Shown piece after piece: positions 52,771-62,949 of a DNA stretch of 64,000 nt; position 1 is the stretch's first letter; each line of letters begins with the position of its first letter. Made by a program: the position numbers and the translations under genes. The notes beneath the pieces are model-generated. The model worked only from the letters and a program-made list of their open reading frames with translations, was not told the DNA's origin and did not search any database. Source of the DNA: CAZUNO01 sp964621445 [NCBI: Candidatus Hadarchaeota archaeon] (GTDB lineage Archaea; CAYQAE01; CAYVLA01); assembly GCA_964621445.1 (NCBI GenBank), contig CAZUNO010000016.1:1-64000 (forward strand), read 5' to 3'.

Positions 52771-53355
52771 ATGTACCTAGCCATCGGAGGCATAGACGGT
52801 TGCGGCAAGAGTACCCTGCGGCGCAGGTTGGTTAGCCACCTCGATTCCAGGGGGATGGAGGTGGTTGGTTTCTCCGAACCCTATCACCCGTTCGTAAAGG
52901 AGTTACTGGAGACAACCGAGAGTGCATGGACCGATGTCCTCCTTTTCGCCCTCGATCGATGGATGCTAAAGCCAAAGCTGGAATCCTGGATAGAGGAGGA
53001 CAGGACCCTCATTGCCAGCCGGTCCATCTACTGCTCGTTGGCCTACCAGGGGGCCCAGGGGCTTTCCTGGGAGGAGATTCTTAATGCCAACAACTGGAAG
53101 GAGCTGATCCTTCCCGACGTATTCCTACTGGTTGATATAGATCCAAGCACGGCCATGTCCAGGGCTTCGGGAAGGGAAAAATTCGAGAAGAGGGGTTTCC
53201 TTAGAAAGGTTAGGAGGGAGTACATGAGGATCTATAGCTCCCGCGATGAATTTCCCAGCCAAATGCTGTTGGTGGATTCGAGTGGATCCTCCGAGCAGAC
53301 CTTTAAACGGGCCATGGATTCCCTCCGAGATTTCCTTCCTCTTGGCGACCGGTAG
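52771..53355 (+). CDS. tmk: Thymidylate kinase-like P-loop kinase
   Basis: 194 residues. Walker A GGIDGCGKST (7-16), FSEPYHPF, and the AYQGAQG motif typical of thymidylate kinase. The DR motif reads SRS (IASRSIYCSLAYQG), Ser replacing the Asp that contacts substrate, so nucleotide specificity may be altered. The LID region is GFLRKVRREYMRIYS. Probably converts dTMP to dTDP, or phosphorylates a related nucleotide. Cotranscribed with the ADP-dependent kinase. Confidence 0.8.
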   Translation: MYLAIGGIDGCGKSTLRRRLVSHLDSRGMEVVGFSEPYHPFVKELLETTESAWTDVLLFALDRWMLKPKLESWIEEDRTLIASRSIYCSLAYQGAQGLSWEEILNANNWKELILPDVFLLVDIDPSTAMSRASGREKFEKRGFLRKVRREYMRIYSSRDEFPSQMLLVDSSGSSEQTFKRAMDSLRDFLPLGDR

Positions 53356-53595
53356 TTGAAGCATTACGCCGGGTTCCCAAGCTCAGAAGTATGTATAATT
53401 TGACAGCTGAGGTCAGAACTTTTTGAATAGGATGATATATGAGGCGACTTCTCGGCCAGAGTGGGGGCATAAATTCCAGAGATTCCTGGATATTTCAGAT
53501 AACAAATCTCCGCTTTAGGGAAACGTTTGGTTGGGGGAACTCAATGTTCCCTTAACATCCCTTATACTACAAATCATCTATCAATTCATAACATC

Positions 53596-53787
53596 ATGGA
53601 CCATAATATGACCAAGGAAAGTGAAAGGCGGCTGGCCGGTCTTCACATCACCATATCCAACATAAAGGACAGGGAGGACAGCAAGGTGCCCAGATCTGCG
53701 TTGAAGTCCATAGTAGATCGTGTTTCGGATGCAATAGAGGAGATAGGTCTCAAGGCACGCGTGGAGGCCTCCGAGAACAGGGGTTGA
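53596..53787 (+). CDS. Small hypothetical protein
   Basis: 63 residues from ATG 53596 (MDHNMTKESERRLAG), or 59 from ATG 53608. TATA-like CTTATACTAC at 53561-53570 would start transcription near 53590, which rules out the earlier frame start at 53527. Contains a strand (LHITISNIK) and an amphipathic helix (ALKSIVDRVSDAIEEIG). No family recognised. The 240 bases upstream hold no other gene I can support. Confidence 0.55.
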   Translation: MDHNMTKESERRLAGLHITISNIKDREDSKVPRSALKSIVDRVSDAIEEIGLKARVEASENRG

Positions 53788-53794
53788 AATGGCT

Positions 53795-54844
53795 CTATAA
53801 CTCGCCCAACCGCTCTAGTATGCGGAGATAATTACCAGGAATTCCCCCCCTTTCCACCATCCGCCTAAGATGTTCCTCCCTGTGCTCCCTAGCTCTTTCG
53901 CTCAAGGAGGATCGATTCGGTTCGAAGTACTGGCCGGTTTCATACCTGGCGGTCTCACGGTCCCATTTCTCGGATATGATGCCAAAGAAAGTTGATGAGA
54001 GAAATGAAATGGTTGCTAGTACTAATGTGGGGTTGGCGTATTCCATAAATTGAAGGGATACCCAACCGAGAACGGTAATGGCCAGAAGATAGATGAGGGA
54101 ACCGGAAAGGGAGGTCAGTATTCGCCTCCTCTTGGTCTTTTTCCAGGTCTCATCAAAACGTGCGATGAAGTCCTGATCCCCCTCCGGGGGCAGAACCACA
54201 TCGGCGACGGGTTGAACTGCGGCAATATCCCTATTTCGGGTGGAGGGACCGGCCGCAACCAGCCTCTTTCCCTCTCCAGGGGATTCGGTTACATCCTGGA
54301 TGGCGGTTACCGTGGGCAAAAAGGCCTTGTTCCCGGTTTCATCTACCAGCCACACGTTATAGATGGTGGACCCAAATCTCCTCCCTCTGGTACGGGTTTC
54401 GTATATGTATCCGCTGACCTTGCACATGGAATCCGTCTCGATATCCCCGAGGGAATCCATCATCGGAACTTCCTCCAGAATGCGGCGTCTCCTTCCATGG
54501 GTTAGGTTCATGATGACCAGGCTAGGGATTATTCTTAGGAGGGCTAGAAGAACCAACATCCACCAGACCCCATTCACCATGGCCCAGATTCCCCAGAATA
54601 TGAACAGGAAGGTGAAGGGAACGGAAATTAGGTTGGTGAGCCTCCGAAACCGGAAGTAGGAATGCTGGCGTGGAAAATCCAGAAAGACCTCGGGCTCCTC
54701 GCTGGGGAATAGGTAGAATACGACCCCGGACAGGAGAAAGGCAATACCAAGATAGCCTATTTCCGGCCGGGGATATGCAAATAGAGCCATTATACTTACC
54801 AGAAGCCCGATAATCGAACCGCGGAGCCCATATTTCCTAATCAC
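53795..54844 (-). CDS. Multi-pass membrane protein with internal beta domain
   Basis: 349 residues: spans at about 8-24, 29-46, 75-90, 95-113, then a soluble strand-rich part (CKVSGYIYETRTRGRRFGSTIYNVWLVD ... VVLPPEG, residues 140-225, reminiscent of an OB/E3-like domain), two more spans (about 245-290) and a charged helical tail. No family recognised with confidence. Divergent from the methyltransferase at 54904. Confidence 0.65.
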   Translation of the reverse strand: MIRKYGLRGSIIGLLVSIMALFAYPRPEIGYLGIAFLLSGVVFYLFPSEEPEVFLDFPRQHSYFRFRRLTNLISVPFTFLFIFWGIWAMVNGVWWMLVLLALLRIIPSLVIMNLTHGRRRRILEEVPMMDSLGDIETDSMCKVSGYIYETRTRGRRFGSTIYNVWLVDETGNKAFLPTVTAIQDVTESPGEGKRLVAAGPSTRNRDIAAVQPVADVVLPPEGDQDFIARFDETWKKTKRRRILTSLSGSLIYLLAITVLGWVSLQFMEYANPTLVLATISFLSSTFFGIISEKWDRETARYETGQYFEPNRSSLSERAREHREEHLRRMVERGGIPGNYLRILERLGEL

Positions 54845-54903
54845 ATATTGGCTTTGGACTGGAGGCTGGTAAGTCTTCCCATTTTAGGGGCAAGAGTTAT
54901 TTT

Positions 54904-55662
54904 TTGTCCAAATACATCCCATCCGAAATGGCTGACAGGGATATCTTCGGGCAGGTGATCGTCCACCATTACGAGGGGAGTCAGGACCGCCCTTGCCTGA
55001 TAGAAAGGGACGATGGGTTCGTGTGGAGGGAACCAATGTTACCCTATTTCTGCAGGAGGAAGGATTGGACTCCCGAGGAAAAGTTGTTTCTATCCCATGC
55101 CGGATCCCGGATACTTGATGTTGGATGTGGCCCTGGTCGGCATTTGCTCGATCTCCAGGAGGATTCACTGGCGGTCGGTCTGGATCGTTCCATCAGGGTT
55201 TTAAGGGTGTGTCAGGACAGAGGGGGCGATAACCTGGTGCTGGCATCCGCAGATAGGTTACCATTCAAGTCTGGGGTATTTGACACCGCGCTCTTCATGA
55301 GCAACGGGCTGGGAATATCGGGCGCGATGGAGGAGACCAGGGAGATGATATCCGAGGCGGGGAGAGTTCTCTCCCAGGGGGAGGGCAAGCTCATAGCCCA
55401 TTCCACAGACCCCAGGGATCCTAATTCAGGCCTGGGTGAGTCCTATATATCAAGAAACCGGGGGAAAGGCAGGGAACCGGGGCTGCTTCGCATCCGCCTG
55501 AGGTATGGCGACCTGGCCGGTCCCTGGTTCGATCTTCTTCTTCTTACGAGAGATGAGGTCAAGGACCTGTTGGCTAAAACTGGTTTCAAACTGGTAAAGG
55601 AGGCCGATTGGGGTCCTTCATGGACCGGTTCCCAACTATATCTAGCCGAAAAACATCGGTAA
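54904..55662 (+). CDS. Class I SAM-dependent methyltransferase
   Basis: 252 residues from TTG 54904, or shorter from ATG 54928 (MADRDIFGQVIVHHYEG). Motif I ILDVGCGPGRHLLDL, motif II AVGLDRS, motif III LASADRLPF. Substrate unknown; the UbiE/Methyltransf_11-like core is seen on small molecules, lipids and RNA. Stands alone between divergent genes. Confidence 0.85.
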   Translation: MSKYIPSEMADRDIFGQVIVHHYEGSQDRPCLIERDDGFVWREPMLPYFCRRKDWTPEEKLFLSHAGSRILDVGCGPGRHLLDLQEDSLAVGLDRSIRVLRVCQDRGGDNLVLASADRLPFKSGVFDTALFMSNGLGISGAMEETREMISEAGRVLSQGEGKLIAHSTDPRDPNSGLGESYISRNRGKGREPGLLRIRLRYGDLAGPWFDLLLLTRDEVKDLLAKTGFKLVKEADWGPSWTGSQLYLAEKHR

Positions 55663-55723
55663 ACGGAACTTTGTGCAGGATTTTATCCTCGTGAAATGAC
55701 TTTGAAAAAACCAAGGAGTATGG

Positions 55724-55734
55724 ATAAATTAAAA
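55724..55734 (+). promoter_or_regulatory. TATA-like box of the grpE-dnaK-dnaJ operon
   Basis: ATAAATTAAAA at 55724-55734, 50 bases before ATG 55784; transcription would begin near 55758. No heat-shock operator repeat is evident. Confidence 0.45.
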
Positions 55735-55783
55735 ACTTGCCTTGCCTATTCCGGTTAGTAATTTTTCCGGCGAGGTCTTCAAC

Positions 55784-56452
55784 ATGACCAAAGAGGATGA
55801 GGATCTGCGTGAGCAGGAGGAACAGGAGAAGGATGCGGACCGCATCCAGGACCAGGAATCCAGCGAAGAGGAATCCAAGGAGGAGACGGATTCAGCGGAG
55901 GGGAAGAGCGAGGAGCCCAGCGAAAAGGACCAGAGAATCCAGGAGATAAAGGCAAAGCTCGAGAAAACCCAGTCCGAACTAGAGGAGCAGACCGAGAAGG
56001 CAGAGGACCACCTTGAAAGGCTTATGAGGCTCCAAGCAGAATTTGAGAATTACAGGAAGAGAGTGGAAAGGGAGAAACAGGAATACATCAAGTATGCATC
56101 GGAATCAATCGTCAGCGAACTGATCGATGTGGCCGAGAACCTGGAGAGAGCCGTCGAGGCCTCTGGCAATAACGGCAAGAACGGTGACCAGGATTCGCTG
56201 GTACACGGGGTGGAAATGACCCTTAAACAACTGAAGGACATCCTGAGCAAGGAGGGCCTCTCTGCCATAGAGAGCGTCGGAAAACGATTCGATCCAAATT
56301 ATCATGAAGCGGTTGGTCGGGTGGATACCGATGAGGCAGAGAAGGATACCGTCGTTAGGGAGATCGGGAAAGGCTATACCCTCAACTCCAAAGTTATAAG
56401 ACCGGCTAAGGTACAGGTTTCATCCGGAAAAAGAAAAGAAGAAGAGGAATAA
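55784..56452 (+). CDS. grpE: Nucleotide exchange factor GrpE
   Basis: 222 residues from ATG 55784 ([12 protein letters not shown]). A long acidic coiled-coil N-terminus (to about 100) is followed by the conserved [21 protein letters not shown] and the beta domain with [17 protein letters not shown] and [20 protein letters not shown]. Releases ADP from DnaK. Eleven bases before dnaK. Confidence 0.96.
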   Translation: MTKEDEDLREQEEQEKDADRIQDQESSEEESKEETDSAEGKSEEPSEKDQRIQEIKAKLEKTQSELEEQTEKAEDHLERLMRLQAEFENYRKRVEREKQEYIKYASESIVSELIDVAENLERAVEASGNNGKNGDQDSLVHGVEMTLKQLKDILSKEGLSAIESVGKRFDPNYHEAVGRVDTDEAEKDTVVREIGKGYTLNSKVIRPAKVQVSSGKRKEEEE

Positions 56453-56463
56453 GAGGTGTTACA

Positions 56464-58338
56464 TTGGGAAAGATACTCGGAATAGATCTTGGAACTACAA
56501 ACTCGCAATGTGCGGTTCTGGAAGGCGGAAAACCGACCATAGTTCCCTCGGCGGAGGGGCCAACCTATGCTGGAAAGATGTTCCCCTCCGCAGTGTGCTT
56601 TACGGAGGATGGCCAGGTATTGGTCGGCGAACCGGCCCGCAGACAGGCCTCCATGAAGCCGGACAGGACGATAGTTGGCATAAAGAGAAAGATGGGAACC
56701 GACTACAAGGTGAAGATCGACGACAAAGAATATACCCCACAGGAGATATCGGCCAGGATTCTACGCAAGATAAAGGACGATGCCACTGATTTCCTGGGAG
56801 AGGAGGCAAAACAGGCGGTGATAACGGTTCCCGCATACTTCAATGACAATCAAAGGCAGGCAACCAAGGATGCGGGAGAGATAGCAGGGCTCGAGGTTCT
56901 GAGAATAGTAAACGAGCCAACTGCCGCTGCTTTGGCATACGGCCTGGACAAGGAAGGAAGCCTTAAGGTGACCATCCTGGACGTGGGAGGGGGGACCTTC
57001 GACGTCACCATAATGGATATAGGGGAAGGAGTTTTCGAGGTCCTTTCCACCAGCGGTGATACCCAGCTCGGGGGCAGCGACATGGATCAGAAGGTCGTCG
57101 AATGGATAGTTGACAGGTTCGAAGAGGAGAACGGAATAGATCTCCGTGAGGACCAGACGGCCATGCAAAGAGTTCGTGAGGGTGCGGAAAAGGCTAAGAT
57201 AGAGCTGTCGAACACGGTTACCTCCCAGATAAGCCTGCCCTTCATCGCCAGCGATGATCAGGGACCGAAGAACCTGGAGATAGAGCTCACCCGTGCCAAG
57301 CTGGAGGAGCTCATAGACCCAGTCCTGGACCAGCTTGAGCCACCAATTCGAACCGCGCTTAAGGACTCCAAGCTAACACCGGATGATGTTGATAAGATAA
57401 TCCTGGTTGGAGGACCAACCAGGATGCCCTCCGTTAGGGAGAGGTTCTCCAACATACTGGGAACCAAGCCCGAGAGGGGAATCGATCCAATGGAGTGCGT
57501 TGCCATGGGAGCGGCCATCCAGGGCGGAGTTCTCTCCGGAGAGGTAAAGGATGTGTTGTTGCTGGATGTGACTCCTCTGACCCTGGGCATAGAGACCCTG
57601 GGCGGGGTATTCACCAAGCTGATCGAGCGAAATACCACCATACCGACCAGGAAGAGCAAGATATTCAGCACGGCGGCCGATAACCAGACCAGCGTTGAGA
57701 TCCACGTGCTCCAGGGAGAGAGGGAAATGGCCCAGGACAACATCTCCCTGGGCAAATTCACCCTTGTGGGAATTCCTCCCGCTCCCCGAGGCGTGCCACA
57801 GATCGAGGTGACCTTCGATATAGATGCAAACGGCATCCTTAACGTGAGCGCCAAGGATCTGGGAACCGGGAAGGAACAGAAGATCACCATAAGCGCCTCC
57901 ACAAAGCTGGGTGATGATGAAATCGACAGGATGATGAAGGAGGCCGATAAGCACTCCGAGGAGGACAAGAAGAGGCGGGAGTTGGCAGAGGCCAGGAACA
58001 ATGCGGACAGCGCCGTGTACTCGGCCGAGAAGACGCTCAAGGAGATGGAGGACAAGATCAGCGACGATCAGAAATCCTCTATCGAGAAGGGCGTGGAGTC
58101 GGTAAAGGAGGCCATGTCCAGCGAGGACGTTTCAAAGATCAATGAAAGTGTGGAGGAACTCAACAAGTCTCTGCACGAGGTTTCATCCAAGATATACCAG
58201 GAGGCGGCAGCCGAGGCTGCGAAACAGGGCGAGGCCGAGCAGGGCGAGAAAGAGGAAAATAAATCCGGTCAGGCCGGCAAGCAAGGCGATGAATTCGTGG
58301 ACGCCGATTACGAGGTAATGGATGACGAAGAGGAATGA
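56464..58338 (+). CDS. dnaK: Chaperone DnaK (Hsp70)
   Basis: 624 residues from TTG 56464 ([17 protein letters not shown]). Hsp70 signatures: [32 protein letters not shown]; substrate-binding domain with the [16 protein letters not shown] linker; the C-terminus ends acidic in VMDDEEE. The ATPase domain lacks most of the bacterial insert IIB beyond the usual length. ATP-dependent folding with DnaJ and GrpE. In archaea this set was acquired from bacteria. Confidence 0.98.
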   Translation: MGKILGIDLGTTNSQCAVLEGGKPTIVPSAEGPTYAGKMFPSAVCFTEDGQVLVGEPARRQASMKPDRTIVGIKRKMGTDYKVKIDDKEYTPQEISARILRKIKDDATDFLGEEAKQAVITVPAYFNDNQRQATKDAGEIAGLEVLRIVNEPTAAALAYGLDKEGSLKVTILDVGGGTFDVTIMDIGEGVFEVLSTSGDTQLGGSDMDQKVVEWIVDRFEEENGIDLREDQTAMQRVREGAEKAKIELSNTVTSQISLPFIASDDQGPKNLEIELTRAKLEELIDPVLDQLEPPIRTALKDSKLTPDDVDKIILVGGPTRMPSVRERFSNILGTKPERGIDPMECVAMGAAIQGGVLSGEVKDVLLLDVTPLTLGIETLGGVFTKLIERNTTIPTRKSKIFSTAADNQTSVEIHVLQGEREMAQDNISLGKFTLVGIPPAPRGVPQIEVTFDIDANGILNVSAKDLGTGKEQKITISASTKLGDDEIDRMMKEADKHSEEDKKRRELAEARNNADSAVYSAEKTLKEMEDKISDDQKSSIEKGVESVKEAMSSEDVSKINESVEELNKSLHEVSSKIYQEAAAEAAKQGEAEQGEKEENKSGQAGKQGDEFVDADYEVMDDEEE

Positions 58339-58359
58339 TCACAGCCTGGGTGTTACTGA

Positions 58360-59520
58360 TTGGCCAAAAAGCGCGACTACTACGATGTTCTAGGGGTGTC
58401 CAGAGACGCGAGTACCGAGGAGATAAAGCGCGCATATAGAAGACTTGCTAAGAAGTACCATCCTGACAGGAACAAGGACAACGTAGAGGAGGCCGAGGAG
58501 AAGTTCAAGGAGGTCTCCGAGGCCTATGAAGTCCTGGCCGATGATCAGAAGCGTTCCAGGTATGACCGATACGGCTTCTCCGGTATCAGCGACGAGTTCA
58601 GCGAGGGAGGATTTGACTGGTCGGATTTCAGCCACTTCGGGGACATAAACGACATCTTCGGCGGAGGGTTTACTAATTTCTTTGGCGGGGATTCGATATT
58701 CGATATGTTCTTCAGCGGGGGAGGCCGGGGTGGAAGAGGCCGCGGGTCGGACATCCGCTATGATATGGAGATAAGCTTCGAGGAAGCGGCCTTCGGGACC
58801 GAGAAGGACATTCAGATAAGGCGGGAGGACAGCTGCCCGAGCTGCGGTGGAACTGGCGCCCGGGATGGAACCGCCCTGAGGACATGTCCTCAATGCGGGG
58901 GTAGGGGACAGGTCCGTGATGTCCAGAGCAGAGGTTACAGCCAATTCGTACGAATACATCCATGCTCCAAATGCGGCGGCAAGGGGCAGATAATCGAGGA
59001 GAGGTGCCCGGAATGCGGTGGTTCGGGTAAGGTCAGGCGAATGAGGAAGATCTCCGTAAATGTTCCCGCCGGGGTGGATGACGGGTCCCGGCTCAGACTC
59101 AACGGAGAGGGTCAGAGTGGCGAGGGTGGTGGACCACCCGGGGATCTATACGTGGTTATCCACGTCAGGCCCCACGAGATCTTTGAGAGGGATGGGGCGG
59201 AGATACTAGTTGAGGTCCCGGTTGACTACCCGACCCTGGTCCTGGGTGGAGGGATCCAGGTCCCGACCCTGGAGGGTAAGGCCAAGGTAAAGATCCCCAA
59301 GGGTACCAAGAGTGGAACCGTTCTCAGACTCAGGGGCAAGGGGGTCCCCGATCTCAAGAGGGGAGGTAAGGGGGACCAACACGTTAGGGTAGTCGTGGAC
59401 ATACCGGAAGACCTATCGGGTAGGCAGAAGGAGCTAATCGAGGAGCTGGGCTCCATGGAGGGGGACGGGGAAGAGAAGAAGGACAGAGGGTTATTCGATA
59501 GACTTAGGAGTAAGGACTAA
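58360..59520 (+). CDS. dnaJ: Co-chaperone DnaJ (Hsp40)
   Basis: 386 residues from TTG 58360. J domain with HPD (KYHPDRNKD), Gly/Phe-rich region (about 75-125), four zinc-finger repeats ([32 protein letters not shown]) and the C-terminal substrate-binding domain. Type I DnaJ; stimulates DnaK ATPase. Twenty-one bases after dnaK. Confidence 0.98.
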   Translation: MAKKRDYYDVLGVSRDASTEEIKRAYRRLAKKYHPDRNKDNVEEAEEKFKEVSEAYEVLADDQKRSRYDRYGFSGISDEFSEGGFDWSDFSHFGDINDIFGGGFTNFFGGDSIFDMFFSGGGRGGRGRGSDIRYDMEISFEEAAFGTEKDIQIRREDSCPSCGGTGARDGTALRTCPQCGGRGQVRDVQSRGYSQFVRIHPCSKCGGKGQIIEERCPECGGSGKVRRMRKISVNVPAGVDDGSRLRLNGEGQSGEGGGPPGDLYVVIHVRPHEIFERDGAEILVEVPVDYPTLVLGGGIQVPTLEGKAKVKIPKGTKSGTVLRLRGKGVPDLKRGGKGDQHVRVVVDIPEDLSGRQKELIEELGSMEGDGEEKKDRGLFDRLRSKD

Positions 59521-59563
59521 GGTAGGTATAATTGGCTAGCAAGGTAATACGGAGGTTTAGGAA

Positions 59564-60127
59564 ATGAGGATCTCTGGTATACTGGGAAGCCGTGATACAG
59601 AGGGAAGAACCAGCCGAGCATGTGGCTCTTTTCTGGAGGGATTTGCAGAAAGCGGTTGGGAGCATGATTCGGTCTTCCTAACCCATATGAATATAGAGAG
59701 ATGTCGCCAATGTGATGATGATGGGTGGGGTGAGTGCAGGCAGGGTACCTGTGTAATTGATGATGACTTCGACTCCGTGGTGAGGGAGATCAGGGGCTCC
59801 GATGCCATACTCTTTGCAACCCCCGTCTACTACTCGGATCTCAGTGAGAGCATGCGTGCTTTCCTGGACAGGTTGAGAAGGATAGTAAGGGTCAGCAAGG
59901 AAGGAGTTCAGGGTAAGCCCGCATTCGGGATATGTGTAGCGGGGGGAGGTGGGGGAGGGGCTCCCTTGTGCACAGCCCGACTTACCGAAATACTTGATAA
60001 ATGCGGTTTCGATGTTTTAGATATGGTCCCTGCCAGGAGACAGAACCTGGAGATCAAGTTAACCATTCTCAAGAAAACGGGAGCCTGGTTCGGCCAGGAG
60101 CTAGGTTCATCGACTACCCATGAGTGA
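59564..60127 (+). CDS. NADPH-dependent FMN reductase/iron-sulfur flavoprotein-like
   Basis: 187 residues. Flavodoxin-like fold with an N-terminal phosphate loop (GSRDTEGRTSR) and ATPVYYSDLSESMRAFLDR. The Cys run ERCRQCDDDGWGECRQGTC resembles the [4Fe-4S] motif (C-x2-C-x(n)-C-x(n)-C) of archaeal iron-sulfur flavoproteins (Isf). Electron carrier for O2 or H2O2 defence or small-molecule reduction. Follows dnaJ by 43 bases. Confidence 0.83.
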   Translation: MRISGILGSRDTEGRTSRACGSFLEGFAESGWEHDSVFLTHMNIERCRQCDDDGWGECRQGTCVIDDDFDSVVREIRGSDAILFATPVYYSDLSESMRAFLDRLRRIVRVSKEGVQGKPAFGICVAGGGGGGAPLCTARLTEILDKCGFDVLDMVPARRQNLEIKLTILKKTGAWFGQELGSSTTHE

Positions 60128-60187
60128 GAGCCCGCATCGGATCCTGGAAACGAAAAAGAGAAATGCAGGCATTTCATTGGGAAGGGC

Positions 60188-62893
60188 ATGGCCAGGATTA
60201 CCTCCCTTGTGCTTCCTCTATTAGTGATCATCGCGCTATCTCCCTGCGTTCTGGGCGAGGAGAGAATTGACTGGCCCATGTGGAGGGGAGACCGCAATAA
60301 CTCCGGGCACTTCCCTCTGCCCGGGAACATGAACCGAACCCCCGATGTACTCTGGAAACACTTTACGGGTGGATACGCGGACCAGGCCATCGGGTGGGAT
60401 GTGAATGGTGACGGCGAAGAGGAGGTAATCCTGCTCTCAGCAGGAATGATCAGGGCAGTCTCTAAATCCGGAGAGGAACTTTGGTCCACGTCCTCCTTGG
60501 GCCTGAGTGGCTTGCTGGGTGTGGAGGACCTGGGTGGTGATGGCCTCATGGACCTTATTGCCTGCAGGTCCTCGACAATCACCATATTCGTCCTGGATCT
60601 GGAGACGGGAAGTATCAACTGGAATCACACGTTTCCCTCTCCCTCTTCCGGTATCGGACGGCCTGGATTCAAGATCGCCAACATATCGGGTAGGTTCGAG
60701 GGACCGGAAATCATTGTCTGGCCATCAAAGTCAAGCATTGGCTACGCTTTCGGGTTCGTCAATGGGTGCGGGGAACTTTTATGGCAGGCGAATGCCTCCC
60801 AGACCAGGAATTTTCCACCCCCCATAGCGGTAGCTGATCTGGATCTGGACGGAACCAAGGAACTGGTCCTGGCCACCTTTGAAAGGATATACTCCTTTGA
60901 CGGGGAAACCGGTGAGCCCAAGATGTCGATACATTCACCGGGCATCAATCGCAACTACGGTATAATCTACGTTCTTAATCTAGATGAGGATCCCTACCCC
61001 GAGATACCGGTCCTCTGCTCAAACCTCAACGAGCATCTCTGGATGGTGGACAACGATGGAAGTAACCTTTCCGAGATGTGGGACGTCTTTTTCGAGTACT
61101 CCTACCCGGAGGACCATAAGGAGCTGCGTATAACCGTGGACTCGGTGTGTGACGTGGACCGGGATGAGGACATGGAGATCGTGTTCAGCATCTTTGACTC
61201 ATCCGCCGACGGCAGGTGGCAAACCAAGATATGGGATGCTTTGACCGGGGAGGAGGAGATGGACATTCCGGACCATTATCTCATGCATATTGCAGACCTC
61301 GATGGCGATGGAATGGACGAGGTGGTGACCAGTGAGCAGTATGGAAGAAGCACGAGATATCACTCCAATGTTACCATATGGAGGGATGCGGCTCCGGCAG
61401 AAATTCTAAGAAACTGTGGTCTGGTTGAGGACAGGTGGGCGCCGTTCCCCGAGGGGATCAACAGCATTGCCAGCATAGAAAGGTGGATGGAGACGGATGA
61501 TGGTTACCTGATAAGGGCCAACGGCTCGCTGGGCGTTCTTAATTTAAACGAAGGCGGTGCCGAGATTAACTGGATTTTGGATGAATCCAGAATCCAGGCC
61601 TCATTGAGCATAAAGGGTGTCTTCGAGGGGAGCGGGATAATTGCCAGCGGGAACGACGGACTGCTAAGGGTCTATGATGGGGGCGGGAACCTGGTCACCA
61701 GCTGCGAGACTGGCGGGTTTCTGCCCTACCCCACGGCCGCCGATGTTGATGGGGATGGACTGTCCGAGGTGCTGGTCAGGAGAAGCGACGGGCATCACAT
61801 GATCCTGGAGTCAAATGGGTCGGAGAAATGCCGGTTCTCGGCATTCTCGAGAAGTGCCAAGTTTAGCAAGGACGGGTCCCTGATTTCATGGGATATCGAT
61901 GGTAATGGGGATATGGAGATAATTGCCGCCGGGGATGGATCGCTTAAGCTGCTGGATGCCCAGGGAGTGGAGAAGAGGAAGTACGAGATGCCCTCCAGGC
62001 CCTACGACTGGACGGTGGGAAACGTCACCGGAGATGATTACTGGGATCTATTCGTCTCCTGCTTGGGAAGTGGTCCCCACACCGCCCAGACCATGGCCCT
62101 GGACGGGGAGACAGGGGAGATCATATGGGAAAAGGACTGGGGACCCTACGCCGGGTTCATCGGAATTATGGACTACGATGAGGACGGCCTTGATGACCTG
62201 GTGGTCAGGGAACACTTTGATTTCTACGTGATTATTGGACCCACGGGAAGGGAGAAAAAGGGTAAGGACCTCTGTGGTTACCATGTCCCCATTATAACGG
62301 ATGTCGAGGGAGACGGGACCACCGAGGTAATCTGGGGAGGAGGATGGGGGAGCCTGTCCATGGATCGGAAACGTAAGATTGAGAATGAGTACGGTAAGTT
62401 CCTGTACATGACCCAGATATGGGTCAACCTATTCGGGGGAGGGGATAGCAGGGAGGTTTACGGGCAGATTCCCGGAGTTGCGGATATAGATGGCGACGGG
62501 ATTAAAGAGATCGGGGCAGGCAATTCCAATGGCACCCTCCATATCTTCGGGGGCGAGAAGGGGGAACTCGAGGACGATTATTGGCTAGGATCAACTCCCT
62601 CGGATGTGGTGAGCTGTGACATAGATTCGGATGATTTGCCGGAGTTCATATTCGGAACCCGGGATGGAAGTTTGATCTCCTTGGGAGCGGAGGGTATGGA
62701 GTGGGAGTACGATTTTGGATATGGGGTCGGAGATCCCATAATATGTGACCTCGACCTTGACGGGATGGCCGATATATTGGTGCCGGTGATGGATGGGAAC
62801 CTATATGCCCTTCACATCGGGGAAATGAATTCCTGCTCGCTTCTTGCCTTTACCTTGATCGTCTGGATACTCTGTAAATGGGGAAGGTCCTAG
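60188..62893 (+). CDS. Secreted beta-propeller (FG-GAP/PQQ-like) protein with C-terminal anchor
   Basis: 901 residues. Signal peptide (MARITSLVLPLLVIIALSPCVLG), then many Asp-rich blade motifs: GWDVNGDGEEEVILLS, DLDLDGTKELVLATF, DLDGDGMDEVVTSE, DVDGDGLSEVLVRR, DIDGNGDMEIIAAGD, DVEGDGTTEVIWGG, DIDGDGIKEIGAGN, DLDLDGMADILVPV. It ends with a membrane span (SLLAFTLIVWILCKWG) and Arg-Ser. About two propellers displayed outside the cell, calcium-dependent; likely adhesion or polymer binding. Confidence 0.85.
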   Translation: MARITSLVLPLLVIIALSPCVLGEERIDWPMWRGDRNNSGHFPLPGNMNRTPDVLWKHFTGGYADQAIGWDVNGDGEEEVILLSAGMIRAVSKSGEELWSTSSLGLSGLLGVEDLGGDGLMDLIACRSSTITIFVLDLETGSINWNHTFPSPSSGIGRPGFKIANISGRFEGPEIIVWPSKSSIGYAFGFVNGCGELLWQANASQTRNFPPPIAVADLDLDGTKELVLATFERIYSFDGETGEPKMSIHSPGINRNYGIIYVLNLDEDPYPEIPVLCSNLNEHLWMVDNDGSNLSEMWDVFFEYSYPEDHKELRITVDSVCDVDRDEDMEIVFSIFDSSADGRWQTKIWDALTGEEEMDIPDHYLMHIADLDGDGMDEVVTSEQYGRSTRYHSNVTIWRDAAPAEILRNCGLVEDRWAPFPEGINSIASIERWMETDDGYLIRANGSLGVLNLNEGGAEINWILDESRIQASLSIKGVFEGSGIIASGNDGLLRVYDGGGNLVTSCETGGFLPYPTAADVDGDGLSEVLVRRSDGHHMILESNGSEKCRFSAFSRSAKFSKDGSLISWDIDGNGDMEIIAAGDGSLKLLDAQGVEKRKYEMPSRPYDWTVGNVTGDDYWDLFVSCLGSGPHTAQTMALDGETGEIIWEKDWGPYAGFIGIMDYDEDGLDDLVVREHFDFYVIIGPTGREKKGKDLCGYHVPIITDVEGDGTTEVIWGGGWGSLSMDRKRKIENEYGKFLYMTQIWVNLFGGGDSREVYGQIPGVADIDGDGIKEIGAGNSNGTLHIFGGEKGELEDDYWLGSTPSDVVSCDIDSDDLPEFIFGTRDGSLISLGAEGMEWEYDFGYGVGDPIICDLDLDGMADILVPVMDGNLYALHIGEMNSCSLLAFTLIVWILCKWGRS

Positions 62894-62949
62894 TCACCGG
62901 GCAAAGAGATATACGTATGTCTAAACGAATCGTAGGGTGGGGTAGAAAT

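Noticed and set aside
53356-53595. Box C/D RNA in the gap before 53596
   Set aside because: A partial ATGATAT C-box-like string is present, but no matching D box and kink-turn pair; nothing supportable seen.
57258-58055. 265-codon frame antisense to dnaK
   Set aside because: Low-complexity Ser/Leu-rich shadow of the strongly conserved dnaK reading frame; no motif.
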